Assembly: GCF_008831285.2 (NCBI RefSeq)
Contig: NC_045151.1
Span: 4,709,544 to 4,773,543 of the forward strand
From: Nymphaea colorata
Lineage: Eukaryota > Streptophyta > Magnoliopsida > Nymphaeales > Nymphaeaceae
DNA length: 64,000 nt
Reading direction: 5' to 3'
The notes beneath the pieces were generated by a model, which was not told where the DNA came from, made no database searches, and worked only from the letters and a program-made list of their open reading frames with translations. Made by a program: the position numbers and the translations under genes. Below are positions 40,991-51,845 of the stretch, in pieces. How positions within the stretch are numbered: the first letter of the stretch is position 1; the number at the start of each line of letters is the position of its first letter.

Positions 40991-42720
40991 TCAAAAGGAG
41001 GAACATTGTTTAAAGAGGAAGATGAATGTCTATCTATCCAATAGTATATGTATTTTCTTTTAGCCAATCCATTTTTTTGAGGGTGTTTGGACAACTTCTT
41101 TGGTGAGTAATCCCATTTCTTGAAAAAAAAAATTGAAATCATGTGATACGTAATTCTCTTCTAGAATCGGATCTAAGAATTTTTAGTTCAGAGTTAAATT
41201 GGGATTATAATATGTTATGAAAGATCTTGAAATAGTGAAATAGTTCCAATTTGCGCCTTAAAAAGTAAATCCAACAATATCTTGTATAGTCATGTATGAA
41301 ATAACATAATATGAAATTCCTCCTTTGGATATCATGGGAGTGGGACCCCATACATCTGTATGTACTAACTCAAAAGGTTTTTTGGTTATATATATATTTT
41401 TATAAGGAATAGCAAACATTTTAGGAATAATACATTCCTTACATGAAACTTGGTTGTTGCTCAAATCTTTGAAGAGAGGTATAGAAGAAATTTAGGATGG
41501 TCCAATCTTTGGTGTCAAATTTCAATGTCCTTGTTCTAAACAAGGTTACAAAACTATGTTTTCGGAATATACAAAAAAATCATGTAATAAAGATCTCATT
41601 TTCTACAGCCTTGACTAATCAATTTTCCAGTCCAGTGATCCTATACCCGATAGTCAGTATATGAGAAAATGATATCATAACCAAGATTGGACAATGGAGA
41701 CACATAAAGAAAATTTAAACTTAGTTTTGGAATACATCTTACTTTTGGAGTACAAAAGTTCTTTTCATTTTCAAAATCTCCTATACATTTTATTTCAAGA
41801 TAGGAGCCATTTGCCATTGAAACAAAAGATCCTTTTGATTTAGTATAACAATTTGATAATATGGATTCATTTGGTGTTGAGAAATGAGGCATTGGAATCA
41901 AAAAGCCCAAAATACATACTGTGAGGAGTTGATGTGGAGACTGCTGCCTTGGACATTCCTCCTTTGAGTAATGGTTGAAGAATTTCTACTAGTTGGCTCA
42001 ATGACATTGCTCCAATGGTGTTATCCTCTTGCTTTTGATTTGAGAATATGGTTGTTGCTGTTTTCTCATTTGACTTGTAATCTTTCTTTCACTTGGGACA
42101 TTGTGGCTTAATATGTCCTGGCTCATGGAAAAAGTGGCATATAACCTTATATTTTTCTTTATTTTGAAATGTGTTGATATGAGGTTATCTATAATACTTT
42201 GTATGGTTCCCTAGTCTAGATGTGGTAAGAACTTTATCTTCATAATTTGAGTTAGATGAGAGAAATACACTATCAATGTTCTTTTTCATTTCATTCTTGT
42301 CTCTTCCACTATGTTTGGTAAGAATATCACGAATATGTGGAGGAGATGAAAGAAACAAGAGAGAATATCTCACTTGTTGAAATTCGGGTCTTAGTCCCAT
42401 GAGGAAAGTAAAACATCTATCTTCATCAATTTGAGCTCTTCATTTTTCGTAAACAATTACATGTTTCTGCTCCAAGTTTAGGCTCAATGTCATCTATTCA
42501 ATTCCAAAAGGATGATAGTTCCATAAAGTAATCTCTTATAATTTTTGAAGCACTATCTATGGGCCATGTCTTTTTTGGTAAACATTCAATCCCAAGCTTT
42601 GCACATGGACCTAGAGCTTCAAGCTGATTCAGGATGGGAGGCACTAGAGCTCGAGTGGTTTTGCTTTTTGAGACATGTATAAGGTATGATGATGCTCCAT
42701 GAAAATCTCCCATCGGTGCT
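40991..42720 (-). pseudogene. Truncated minus-strand Ty1/copia element (gag to integrase)
   Basis: Read on the minus strand from right to left: gag-like MGLRPEFQQVRYSLL (near 42,390); a zinc knuckle with one Cys lost (CHFFHEPGHIKPQC, near 42,100); protease-region VSMANGSYLEIKCIG (near 41,800); pre-integrase CKECIIPKMF, then PFELVHTDVWGP (41,330-41,440); and integrase core PNTPQKNGLAKRK (near 41,070). Frames are broken by several stops. Reverse transcriptase and RNase H are absent because the element ends at the joint with hairpin H6. Confidence 0.8.
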
Positions 42721-45060
42721 GGCTATAAAAGTGTTCGACCTTTCCTAGATTTGAGTACATAGGACTGCCGGATCATGAAAAGGTACATTCCCTAACAATA
42801 CAAAGGAATGAGCGCCTAATCTGAAAAATAAATAAATGTGTGTGTGTGTGTCACCTGTTTAAGTTTTTGTGAAAAATGTAAGGTTGACATGTGGTAGTGT
42901 TTTTCATGTGTCTATAAATATATTTTTATTGTTTACTTTTAATTGATTTATGTTAGCATAATATTGAGTTGAGTGCTTCTTCGAACCCAACCCTTGCATT
43001 AAAGAGCTTCACAGAAATTTAACTGTTTAAGACAATTGTGCTCCTATCACATATAGAGATGACTATCCATGATTAGGTTGGTTATTGAGGTGGATTGAAT
43101 TGCATGGGAATCACTACTAGGATTGCTAGCCATGCTAGGTGTATGCCTTGTGGTGTGCTTATTTAATATGCTTATGGAAATTGTTGTGCATGTGTGTTAG
43201 ACTTGGCAGCATCCCCTTTTGTATCTTACTATTCCAAATGTTAGTGATTTGGCACTAACCTGATTCACTCATTGGGGCCATGGTTGTATATTTGATTGCA
43301 ATGGGGTGCTGCCTTTGAAACTTGATGAAAACTGGTACTTAATATCAAGACTTAATAAAATACTAAAAAATGTGTGTGGCTAGTTGAGAAGGCATTTTAT
43401 GTGAACGCATCCATTGGTCAGCCTTCCTGGAGGGCAGGCAGTGCAAAGCCCTAGAGTATCATTCTACCATACTTTTGGAGTGTTTGGTTCCTACCTTCAT
43501 AACTTGGGTGTCCTAGAGGAGGCCAAACATCTCCACTTGGACATGTCTTTCCTTGTTAGATTGGTCTACCATTAGAGAGTATAGATCCATAGTGTTTCAG
43601 GTCACCACGAGGGGGTTTTTCCTGATTTATGGTCATGGTGTAAATGTACCTGTGCTTGCACCAACATGTCCTATAAACTGGAAATTCAAATGTGAATGGA
43701 TCATAAAATTATATTGACTAATAAGTTGTGTGCTAAGATTTTCTAAGTAAAGGCTGAGAGCTTTTGCTAGAGAGCTAATGGCATTAAGTTTTGAGGTAGA
43801 TCCTCTTGAGGTAGTTGTGTAGATCTTTGGCTTGTATACTAGATCCATTGATAGTTTATCTTTCTACATGTCTTTACTGTGTGCATATGTGGTTATAATC
43901 CATTATATCTCACTTTCCATATTTAGAAACCTTTCCCTAGAGGGTTACAAATTTATCTAGTTTTTTTGCCAAATTCTTGAAAGTTCAGCCTTCTTTTTTG
44001 TTTTTGTATTCTTTTCAGATCCCTGCAAGTCCTAGTAGCAGGCGAAACAGAGGCTACTGAGAGGCTTTTGTCATTGTGATTTTGGGTCAAACTTGATGTC
44101 ATTTATTTTTTTACAGTTTAATGTTCCATTTTTTTGTAATGGGTTCATTATAAGTTACATGACTTGTTCTGGAAGAATGAAATGTTTGTTTAATGCTTGA
44201 CATAGATTCTTCAATAATTTGTGTCAATGCTTTGATAGTTGTAAATGTTGTGCCCTTAAGTTTATTTGATTCATGTTGCAGCTAGTGCACTTGTGTTGAA
44301 GACTTGGGAAAGTATTTTAAGTAAACTAGCTATATAGCTGCAGTTTTTGGTTGTCGATGAAGATGTTGCTGTACAAAAAAGTGGTGTTGAGTGAATTGAT
44401 AGATACTAGAGGTCAACAGCAAAAAGTTCCATTTCTATTCCAAGTTGTTACGAGTTTCTCTTGATGTGATTGAAATGTCACATATATTTTTTTTATTTTT
44501 GGTAATGTAAAGAATATTTTTTATAATACAAATATTTGTTTTTTTATTAATTCTCTCTCTCTATGTGTGTGTGTGTGTGAAATGAATATGAATAATTTAA
44601 AAAAATGTTCCTAAAGGTATTGGAAAGTATTAGGAATGGTCACAAAAACTGTTCCTACATGTAGTGTAATTTGTTCGTATAATTTGAACCTTTAGGAAAA
44701 TGATTTAAGCTATTTTCTTAATAGGAAAATCATTAGGAAAGGAAAAAAATCATTCCCAAAGGTATTTGCTACAGTACTTATAGGAACAGAAGGGTGGGTA
44801 TTCCTAATTACTTTTAAAAATGGTCACACAACTATTAGAAATAGTTTTCATTTGTTCTTAAAAGTGATTTTGTTGTTGTGCCTTCCTTTTTTCTTTTTCC
44901 TTTTTCTCTTTTTTTTCCTTTCTTTGTTTTCTAATATACTACTTGAGAAACCCTTTAGTAAAGCAATTTTAACTGCAAAGCACAGTATTGGCCATTGTAC
45001 TACCTTTTCACACACACAAAATGTTAACAATATTTTTAATTATTGAAGATGTATGGTTTG
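42721..45060. other. Unassigned DNA between the two copia elements
   Basis: It contains simple TG repeats (42,838-42,850 and 44,565-44,580). A stretch at about 44,600-44,860 has repeated 'TAGGAA'/'TTCCTA' motifs in both orientations, suggestive of a MITE, but no defined ends. A 71-codon minus-strand frame at 43,633-43,848 has no recognised domain. No gene called. Confidence 0.35.
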
Positions 45061-45234
45061 TGTTGACGATGAGACAATTTTTTGAATATTAAAGAACCTG
45101 ACAGTTCTTTTAATATTTTTAATATCTTTCTGGTTTACAATGTAATTAGGCTTTATGCCCTAATTCTCCCTTAAGTAAGGGTTAGGGTAAGTAATCAATA
45201 GATTTCAAGTTTTATTCTCTCTCCAACGTCAACA
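45061..45234 (+). repeat. 5' LTR (174 bp)
   Basis: Begins TGTTGACG and ends CGTCAACA, an 8-bp perfect inverted terminal pair. It is unusually short for copia. The next base starts the primer-binding site. Confidence 0.93.
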
Positions 45235-45246
45235 TGGTATCAGACC
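45235..45246 (+). promoter_or_regulatory. Primer-binding site (initiator Met tRNA type)
   Basis: TGGTATCAGACC directly follows the 5' LTR. The usual plant copia site is TGGTATCAGAGC, so one base is changed. Confidence 0.85.
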
Positions 45247-45253
45247 TTGCGGC

Positions 45254-45565
45254 ATGATCGCTGTCAACAACTGTCGAACTTCCGGCGACCACCTCTTCTA
45301 CTTCGCCCAAATGTTGACTGGGGTTGAAATACCAGACCTTGTTGATGCCTATAACAGGCTAAGTGGTCTGGCTGTGACTCTCTCTCCATCCTCAACAGAT
45401 GTGCCCTCTTCAACATTAGCTGCCTCAGGAGGCCATGGGCAGGCCTTCAGTAGAGGGAGAGATGGTTGTGGTTTAGGAGGTGGACGTGGTAGTTTAGGAG
45501 GTAGGCATGGTAGACTTCAATGCACTTTTTGTGGAAGACTTGGACATTTAGAAGATAGATGCTAG
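45254..45565 (+). pseudogene. Copia gag remnant with zinc knuckle
   Basis: A 103-codon frame. It has an N-terminal part with VEIPDLVDAYNRLSGLA, then a Gly/Arg-rich stretch and a CCHC knuckle, C-T-F-C-x4-H-x4-C, at its end. Copia gag usually has well over 200 residues before the knuckle. Here the central UBN2-type region is missing, so the frame is an internally deleted relic. It stops right after the knuckle (RC-stop). Confidence 0.8.
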
Positions 45566-45572
45566 AATAAAC

Positions 45573-46140
45573 ATGATCACCATGTTGAATCGAGGCTCCA
45601 AGGCATCACAACTCAAGGGTTCTGCTCATATCTCAAAGGCATCACATGTTGAAGATAACACTACAAAATCAACTGTAGAAAAGGTCATAGTTAGTATCAG
45701 TAAATCTGAGTATGAACAATTTCTGGTTCAAAAAGTCTCCTCTTCTACATTGGCGTCTACGGTTGTGGGTGATTCTTCCTTTTCTATCACTATGTAGACC
45801 TAAAATCCAAGTATCTCATGGATTATTGATTCTGGAGCCTCCAAGCATTTTTGTAGTCAACCAAACTTATTCATTGTACTTCACCATTTTCCTCAACCTA
45901 GACAAGTGAAGCTTGCATATGGGAGATTGTCTCCTATTATCGGCTGGGGCTAGGTGAAAATTTCTGATTGTTCAACTGTGAATAATGTGTTTGCTCCTAA
46001 CTTTCCCACTAACCTTCTCTCAGTTAAAGAGTTGACTCATGATTTGAACTGCAGTCATTTTTTATCATGGTTCGTGTTGGTTTCAGGACTTACAGACTAG
46101 GAGGATGATTGGTGGAGGCCATGAATGAGGGGGAGTCTAT
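45573..46140 (+). pseudogene. Copia protease region
   Basis: The aspartic protease motif IIDSGASKHFCS lies at about 45,819-45,855. It is followed by LAYGRLSPI and NLLSVKELTHDLNC, the normal copia order. A TAG interrupts just upstream of the motif (45,795) and another follows GWG (about 45,951). No open frame covers the domain. Confidence 0.8.
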
Positions 46141-46155
46141 TTTCTATCTGAGCCC

Positions 46156-46980
46156 ATGGGTACAACTGCTTCCTCAGTCTCGTCCGAACCTACCAGTCTT
46201 CAGTGGCATCTTAGACTTGGGCATCCTTCGGTGTCAAAACTTCATTGCTTGTTTCCTCAACTTTCTATGTTAGAGTCACTCCAGTGCAAAGCCTGTCAAC
46301 TTGGGAAGCACACTAGGAGTAGTTTTCCGTCGAGTCTAAGCCCTTCAAGTCATAGTATGTTTAATTTACTTCATGTCAATGTGTGATGGCCTAGCCGTAC
46401 TATTAGCAGGTCTAAATCTTGGTATTATCTTGTCGTAGTTGATGATTTTTATCGTGTTAGTTGGGTTTTCTTGTTGAAGGAACGTTCTATAGTTATATGT
46501 ATCCTTCAAAATTTTATTATTGAAATAAAACTCAATTTGGAGTTTCTGTTAAGTCTGTTCGCACTGACAATGGTTTGGAATTCAAATCTTCCAATCTATT
46601 ACAATTTTACACGAAACATGGAATTGTTCTTTAATTCATCTGTCCACATACCTTGCAACAGAATAGTGTTGCAGAGAGAAAGCACCAACATTTGTTGGAA
46701 ATTGCTCCTACTTTCAGGGTACAGAGCCATGTACCATCTTATTTTTGGGAGGAAACGATCCTAACTGCGTGTTATCAAATTAATCGCCTACCATCCTCAT
46801 CTATACTTACCAAAATTCTAATTCAAATGCTCCAACTTGATCATCCATTGTTTCAAACTTCACCTCGTGTATTTGGCTGCATGTGCTTTGTTCATATCCT
46901 TGGCCCAAAGTTAGATAAACTGGCTGCCCAAGCCCAGAAATGTGTCTTCATTGGTTATCCCAAGAACCAATGAGGCTACA
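46156..46980 (+). pseudogene. Copia pre-integrase and integrase region
   Basis: The HHCC zinc domain reads LQWHLRLGHPS, then CKACQLGKHTRS. The catalytic core keeps VVVDDFYRVSW, VRTDNGLEF and QNSVAERKHQHLLE, that is D, D and E in the D,D(35)E order. The reading jumps frame at least twice, with stops near 46,383 and 46,633, so no active enzyme can be made. Next comes the YFWEETILTACYQINRLPS segment typical of the copia integrase C-terminal side. Confidence 0.85.
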
Positions 46981-47579
46981 AGTGCTTTGACGCTATCACC
47001 CAGAAAGAGCATGTCAGTGCAGACGTCACATTATTTGAGTCTTGTCCATATGTCCCACGCCCATCTTCCTCTTGCTCTGAGAGGATCCCTCAGTGTCCTT
47101 TGGCAATCCCACCTTTCCCGCTTATGTCCATTCTAACTCCACCATCACCAACCCAGAATTGTTTTTTGGATCCTCCTTTGGTCTACTCTCATCGACAGGG
47201 TCTCTCACATGGCTCTCCTCCATCATCCTCTCCTAAGATAAGTGTGCCTGATTCCTCACCTCCAATTATCTTTAACTCATAGGATCTTCCTATTGCCTTG
47301 CGGAAGGGCAAACATCAATGCATCATCCACCCCATTTCACAGTTTGTCACCTCTAACTATGTTAGTGACAAGGTGCACCATTTCATTCATGCTCTATCTG
47401 TTCTTATTGTCCCGACAAGTCATCAGCAAGCGTTATTGGACCCTCCATGGCATCAGGCTATGGAAGAGAAGCTACATACTCTACACCAATGCCACACATA
47501 AGACCTTGTTGTTCCTCTTTCAGGATTTGACATTGTTGGCTCCAAGTGGGCATTTGCTGTCAAATACCATGCAGATGGA

Positions 47580-48762
47580 ACCCTTGAACGCTATAAAGCT
47601 CGGCTGGTCGCAAAAGGTATACTCAGACCTATGATATTGATTTCTTTGACACTTCATCTGTTGCCCGATTAGGCACCATCCACCTCTTAATTTCTCTTAC
47701 AGTTCACTATGACAGACAGATGCATCAATTGGATGTCAAAAATGCATTCCTATATGGTGATCTTGAGGAGACGATTTATATGCAACAACCACCCAGCTTT
47801 GAGGTTCATGAGGAGTTTGGGAAGGTGGATACATTGACAAAGGCCATATACAGACTGAAACAAAGTCCCCATGCATGGTTCATAAACTATCTGATATTGT
47901 CTCACAAAGTGGTTCTCTTGCAGTTCACTATGACAAACAAATGCATCAATTGGATGTCAAAAATGCATTACTATATTGCGATCTTGAGGAGACTGTTTAT
48001 ATGCAACAACCACACAACTTCGAGGTTCATAGGGAGTTTGGGAAGGTGGGCAAATTGACAAAGGCCATATACAGACTGAAACAAAGTCCATGTGCATGGT
48101 TCATAAACTATTTGATATTGTCTCACAAAGTGGATTCCAGAGGTCACCTCTTGTTCACTTAGTGTTTGTTAAGATGGAAGCGTTGGGTATGGTTATTTTG
48201 GTAGTATATGTTGATGATATTATCTTCATCGGCAACTATAAACAAGGTATATCCTGAGACCAAAGATTTTCTTCAGAAGCACTTTGTCACAAAAGATCTT
48301 GGACACTTGAGATATTTTCTTGGGGTAGAGGTGGCTCGTAGTAAGGAAGGAATAGTTCTCTCTCAAAGGAAATATATTTTAGACTTGTTGCAAGAAACAA
48401 GAATGTTGGGCGCAAAACTTGTCACCATTCCCATGAACCTACGATTGCACCTATGTGATGAGCGGTCAGAACCTGTAGAATCTAAGGCGAATACATCTTT
48501 AATTAGAAAGCTTCTTTATGTCACAATTACAAGACCAGATATTAGTTTCGCAGTGGAGAAGCTGAGTCAATTTATGGAAAAACCAAGGAAGATCCGTTGG
48601 AAAGTTGCATTGATAATACTCAAATACTTAAAATCTTCTCCTAGTAAAGGATTACTATTCAAGAAAGGGAAAACCTTAGATGTTCAAGCCTATAGTGATG
48701 TAGACTATGCAGGATCTGTTGAAAATAAAAAAATCTACTACTGGGTTTTGTGCTTTTTGTAG
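47580..48762 (+). pseudogene. Copia reverse transcriptase/RNase H region with internal duplication
   Basis: RYKARLVAKG (about 47,590) opens the RT. QLDVKNAFLYGDLEET follows and occurs twice because of a 221-bp tandem duplication. The catalytic YVDD lies at 48,207-48,218. Then come KDLGHLRYFLGVEVARS, TRPDISFAVEKLSQFM and the RNase H start YSDVDYAGS (about 48,692). The duplication is not a multiple of three, and a stop precedes YVDD, so RT is dead. The 184-codon frame at 48,208-48,762 is the longest surviving piece. Confidence 0.88.
47692..48133 (+). repeat. 221-bp tandem duplication within RT
   Basis: TTCTCTTRCAGTTCACTATG begins at 47,692 and 47,913. The two copies encode the same HQLDVKNA..LY, EET.YMQQP and AIYRLKQSP stretch and differ at about 20 positions. 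The duplication therefore predates many of the later mutations. Confidence 0.9.
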
Positions 48763-48911
48763 GAGAGAATCTTATATCCTGGAGGAGCAAGAAATAGAAT
48801 GTGGTCTCAAGGTCCAACGCTGAGTCAAATATAGGGCCATGGCTCAAACGGCAACAAAAATGACATGTGCAAATCCATGCTGGAAAGTCTTGACATTCCA
48901 GTTAACTACCT

Positions 48912-49160
48912 ATGACAATGTTTTGTCATAACAGAGCAGCCACCTATATTGCAAATAACCCTGTCTTTCATGAAAGAACTAAACACATTGAAGTGGACTG
49001 TCATTACATTCATGATTTAGTTCAAGGAGGATTGGTCTTCACAACTCATGTGGTCTCTGAAGACCAAACTGCTGATATATTTACTAAAGCTCTTGCAATT
49101 ACTGAATTTTCAAAGTGTTGTAACAAGCTGATCATGGTAAATATTTATAGTCCAGCTTGA
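48912..49160 (+). pseudogene. Copia RNase H C-terminal remnant
   Basis: The frame reads [20 protein letters not shown], then [14 protein letters not shown] and TADIFTKAL, the conserved end of copia RNase H (usual 'CDN.AA..IA.NPV.H.RTKHIE.D.H'). The catalytic Asp of 'CDN' is replaced (CHN). It is separated from the YSDVDY part by stops. Confidence 0.85.
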
Positions 49161-49167
49161 AGGAGAG
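49159..49167 (+). promoter_or_regulatory. Polypurine tract
   Basis: GAAGGAGAG lies immediately before TGTTGACG of the 3' LTR, in the expected position for plus-strand priming. Confidence 0.75.
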
Positions 49168-49341
49168 TGTTGACGATGAGACAATTTTTTGAATATTAAA
49201 GAACCTGATAGTTCTGTAATTATTTTTAATATCTTTTTGGTTTATAATGTAATTATGCTTTGTGCCCTAATTCTCCTTTAACTAATGGCTAGGATAAGTA
49301 ATCAATAGAGTTTGAGTTTTATTCTCTCTCCAACGTCAATG
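49168..49341 (+). repeat. 3' LTR (174 bp)
   Basis: Starts TGTTGACGATG and keeps the same length as the 5' LTR. It ends CGTCAATG instead of CGTCAACA. The target duplication GTTTG follows. Confidence 0.88.
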
Positions 49342-49346
49342 GTTTG

Positions 49347-49938
49347 TCCAAACCCTTTAATAGAATCTTATTATAAGTTATGATTATATTTTTTGGAAAT
49401 TCACATAAATCTCATGAGAAAATTTCTTTTAGTAGTTCAATTTAGTATTTGACACTCAAAGTCTCATAGTGGCCAAACCGGGCAACATATGGGTCATTTC
49501 AACATAGAAGACCAGTCATTAACACGATGAACGATCGTCACATATTTTTTAGGAAATAAGACACACAATATGCATGAGATTTTATCATAATTTCGAAAGC
49601 CATATACCAAGATTACATGTTTAAGCAATGAATGTCCCATATCAAAATCATAGATGACACTAGATATCCATGGATGCATCTACAACTTATGCAAGAAATA
49701 TTGTTCAACGTATATAGCCATGAAATATCTTTGATATGCACGGGTATGTACAATAAGACACAGCAGGCTTAGTAAAACCATGCATGAAATAACGCTTAAC
49801 CTAATCAGTTTAAACTTACAATCGATTCTCCTAAGCCTTCCTAGATAAAGGATACACAACATAACCTTCTCCCCTCACCTCTTCCCAAGTAAGTGGTATT
49901 CTATGATGTTGAGATATGTTGCTTTGAAGAGGACTTGG
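49347..49938. other. Unassigned DNA right of the copia
   Basis: About 590 bp between the copia target duplication and the point where hairpin H6 resumes. No domain or window repeat seen. Confidence 0.35.
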
Positions 49939-50061
49939 TAATGTTCTTACATTTTATATAATTGCTTGTCTCATGGAGTCTTGGGTGCAGCAGGCTAACT
50001 ATCTTCCTAAAGTCTATATCAAGTGAAGCACAAATGCCATGTTATACCTCATTTATTTTGC
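49939..50061. repeat. MAP65-derived hairpin H6, right-arm remainder
   Basis: 'TAATGTTCTTACATTTTATA ... CTCATGGAGTCTTGGGTGCAGC ... GTTATACCTCATTTATTTTG' is the outer part of a right arm. It completes the sequence that stops at 40,990. Confidence 0.75.
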
Positions 50062-50128
50062 ATATAACCTTATCATGTCTGTCTCCCTCTTTACATTTTA
50101 CTAAATCACCTTTTTGAGATGAAAAGCG

Positions 50129-50129
<1 letters not shown>

Positions 50130-50186
<57 letters not shown>
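50130..50186. repeat. (TA)n tract after H6
   Basis: About 55 bp of TA, after 'GAGATGAAAAGCGTTA', matching the TA position after the other hairpins. Confidence 0.95.
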
Positions 50187-50191
<5 letters not shown>

Positions 50192-50489
50192 TTCTGGCTG
50201 ACCGCTCTAGCTAGTTTGCTAGTCCTTGTTAAATGTGTTCATGATTACTCCAAGTTCTTCAACAACGCCACGGACCAAGGCTTAAGTTTTCAGTCTTGCA
50301 ATTTTATTGTAGTTTTGGTATTATCCTTTTCTGGAATTTGACATAGAATTAAAATTGTATGGACTGTTTCAAATTTGATATTAATTTTCTCATTTTATTC
50401 ACATTATTTAATCTTATGAATGTCATCTAAGCCCATTGATCATTTGTAAGATTTGCTCACCATCACTCAAAAGTTCAACCTAGGGCCGG

Positions 50490-51045
50490 CACATAATGAT
50501 CCACATTCCAAAGTGTAAAGAATCAATCAAGTGATTTTTCTTAAACCAAAGGACCCTAAAATTTATTTCTAACATCTTCGAGAGTCTGCTGGCAGCCATG
50601 CATTGGAACTTTTCTTTAAAAAATCGTACAGTTGTCCACATGGTACGGACGGTGAAGGGAACCATTTCCATGTCCCAATCAATATGCAACAGCGATATTG
50701 CTGTGGAAGAATTTGATGGACACGGTCCCATGGAACGGAATAGAAGCATTGAGTTGCAGCCAATTCATTGAACATACATTTTGACAATATAAGGGCCGAA
50801 GCAAGGTATTTATGATTGTTTTCAGGAAAGGAAAGAGAGCAGATTGTTGTCCACACACAAAATTTAAAGCTTATGAGTGTCAAAGAGAGGAACAAGAGGG
50901 AAGGCCAAAATAGGAAAAAAGTCAGGCAAAATTGACACACCAATACCTCTCTCTCCTGCTCCTAAGGGAAGAAGATGATGGAAATTGACATGAGCTGCTC
51001 ATTTACCTGCTGCCAAGGGCCTAGATACCTAACTTCAATTCAGTA
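50490..51045. repeat. Left flank repeat D2 of the segmental duplication
   Basis: Second copy of 12,840-13,419. It includes 'AACCATTTCCATGTCCCAAT' and the 'AGAGCAGATTGTTGTCCACA' segment. In the first copy it runs directly into U1. Here it is separated from U7 by 800 bp containing a LINE fragment. Confidence 0.75.
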
Positions 51046-51207
51046 TTGGAGTTGGGTGGACCTAGATTCAATTGCATGGGGCAGCTTCAGGAGACCTGGG
51101 TAGCTGTCTCATTATATATTTAGTGCTTTGTGGAAAAAAAAATCTTCTGCATGTTTGCTGCTGCCCATGAAAAACGAACTGATGAACTGCACAAAAACTA
51201 GGAGCCA

Positions 51208-51610
51208 CTAGTCGGTGAAAGGTTGCAGTGGGCAGCCTTGCCAGCCATCAACACAGAATTTGGTGTGGAAGCCACTATGTACCTCCCATTTGACTTGGGA
51301 TCCGATTGTTTTCCATGCTGAGAATATGTGCCACCACATGGAAGAACAGCCTGGGTAAAAGTTGACGATCCATGGGCTTTTGTAAGCTGTGTATCTGGCT
51401 CTTATCATATTCAAGCAAAGGGAATCAGTTTGCAAGGTTTTGCAAACTAAAACTGCAAGAGATGCATGGTTAAAGTCAGTTAGCCTCCTTAGACCTATCC
51501 TACCTTTCTCTTCAGGGAGGCAAAGGCGGGGCATCCGACCAGATGGCTATTGTGGCAAATTTCATTGTCAACCTCAATGAAATTAGCACATGCCCATGCC
51601 GGTTCAATTT
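51208..51610 (-). pseudogene. LINE (non-LTR retrotransposon) ORF2 fragment
   Basis: The minus strand from about 51,534 reads LPEEKGRIGLRRLTDFNHAS, then NMIRARYTAYKSPW, then CVDGW. This is the stretch after the RT domain of plant LINEs ('P K..GG.G.R.L..FN.ALL.K..WRL', '..RARY'). It lacks the catalytic core and has no ends. It sits between flank D2 and unit U7, and D1/U1 has no equivalent, so it probably arrived after the segmental duplication. Confidence 0.75.
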
Positions 51611-51845
51611 TTGAAGGATGGAAGGCGGGATATTAAAAGCAAGCCCCCAATATGGCCTCACGTAAAACAGAGCTCTAGCGACCTATCACTCTTGGGGAAG
51701 ATGCCTTTCTCCTCTTGTCTTCCAGGTGAACAACTCTAAAATGTAAAATTTTATATCGTGATACAAATATTAATATTAAAATCTAAAATTTTCATTACTG
51801 ATATCAAATAAATTGTGATAGAAGCTTCTTTACTGGATATAGGTT

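Larger units (their letters stand above)
45061..49341 (+). mobile_element. Ty1/copia LTR retrotransposon, full length but defective (4,281 bp)
   Basis: Two 174-bp LTRs flank gag-PR-INT-RT-RH in the copia order. The element has a tRNA-iMet-type primer site and a purine tract. A 5-bp target duplication, GTTTG, lies at 45,056-45,060 and 49,342-49,346. The LTRs differ at about 18 positions by eye (about 90% identity), so the insertion is old. The coding region is inactivated by a large gag deletion, many stops and frameshifts, and a 221-bp duplication in RT. It lies inside the DNA that splits hairpin H6. Confidence 0.93.
40490..50200. repeat. Partial array unit U6, split by ~9 kb of other DNA
   Basis: The left part (40,640-40,990) is a MAP65 hairpin left arm plus the start of its right arm. 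The rest of the right arm resumes at about 49,939 and runs to a (TA)n tract at 50,130-50,186. The intervening DNA (40,991-49,938) holds two copia-derived elements and unassigned sequence. Confidence 0.7.

Noticed and set aside
41258-41464. Integrase-like minus-strand frame as a host gene
   Set aside because: It continues copia gag and protease pieces in the same orientation and has several stops.
44852-45046. Phe/Leu-rich 64-codon frame before the copia
   Set aside because: It arises from a T/C-rich tract (CCTTTTTTCTTTTTCC) and has no support.
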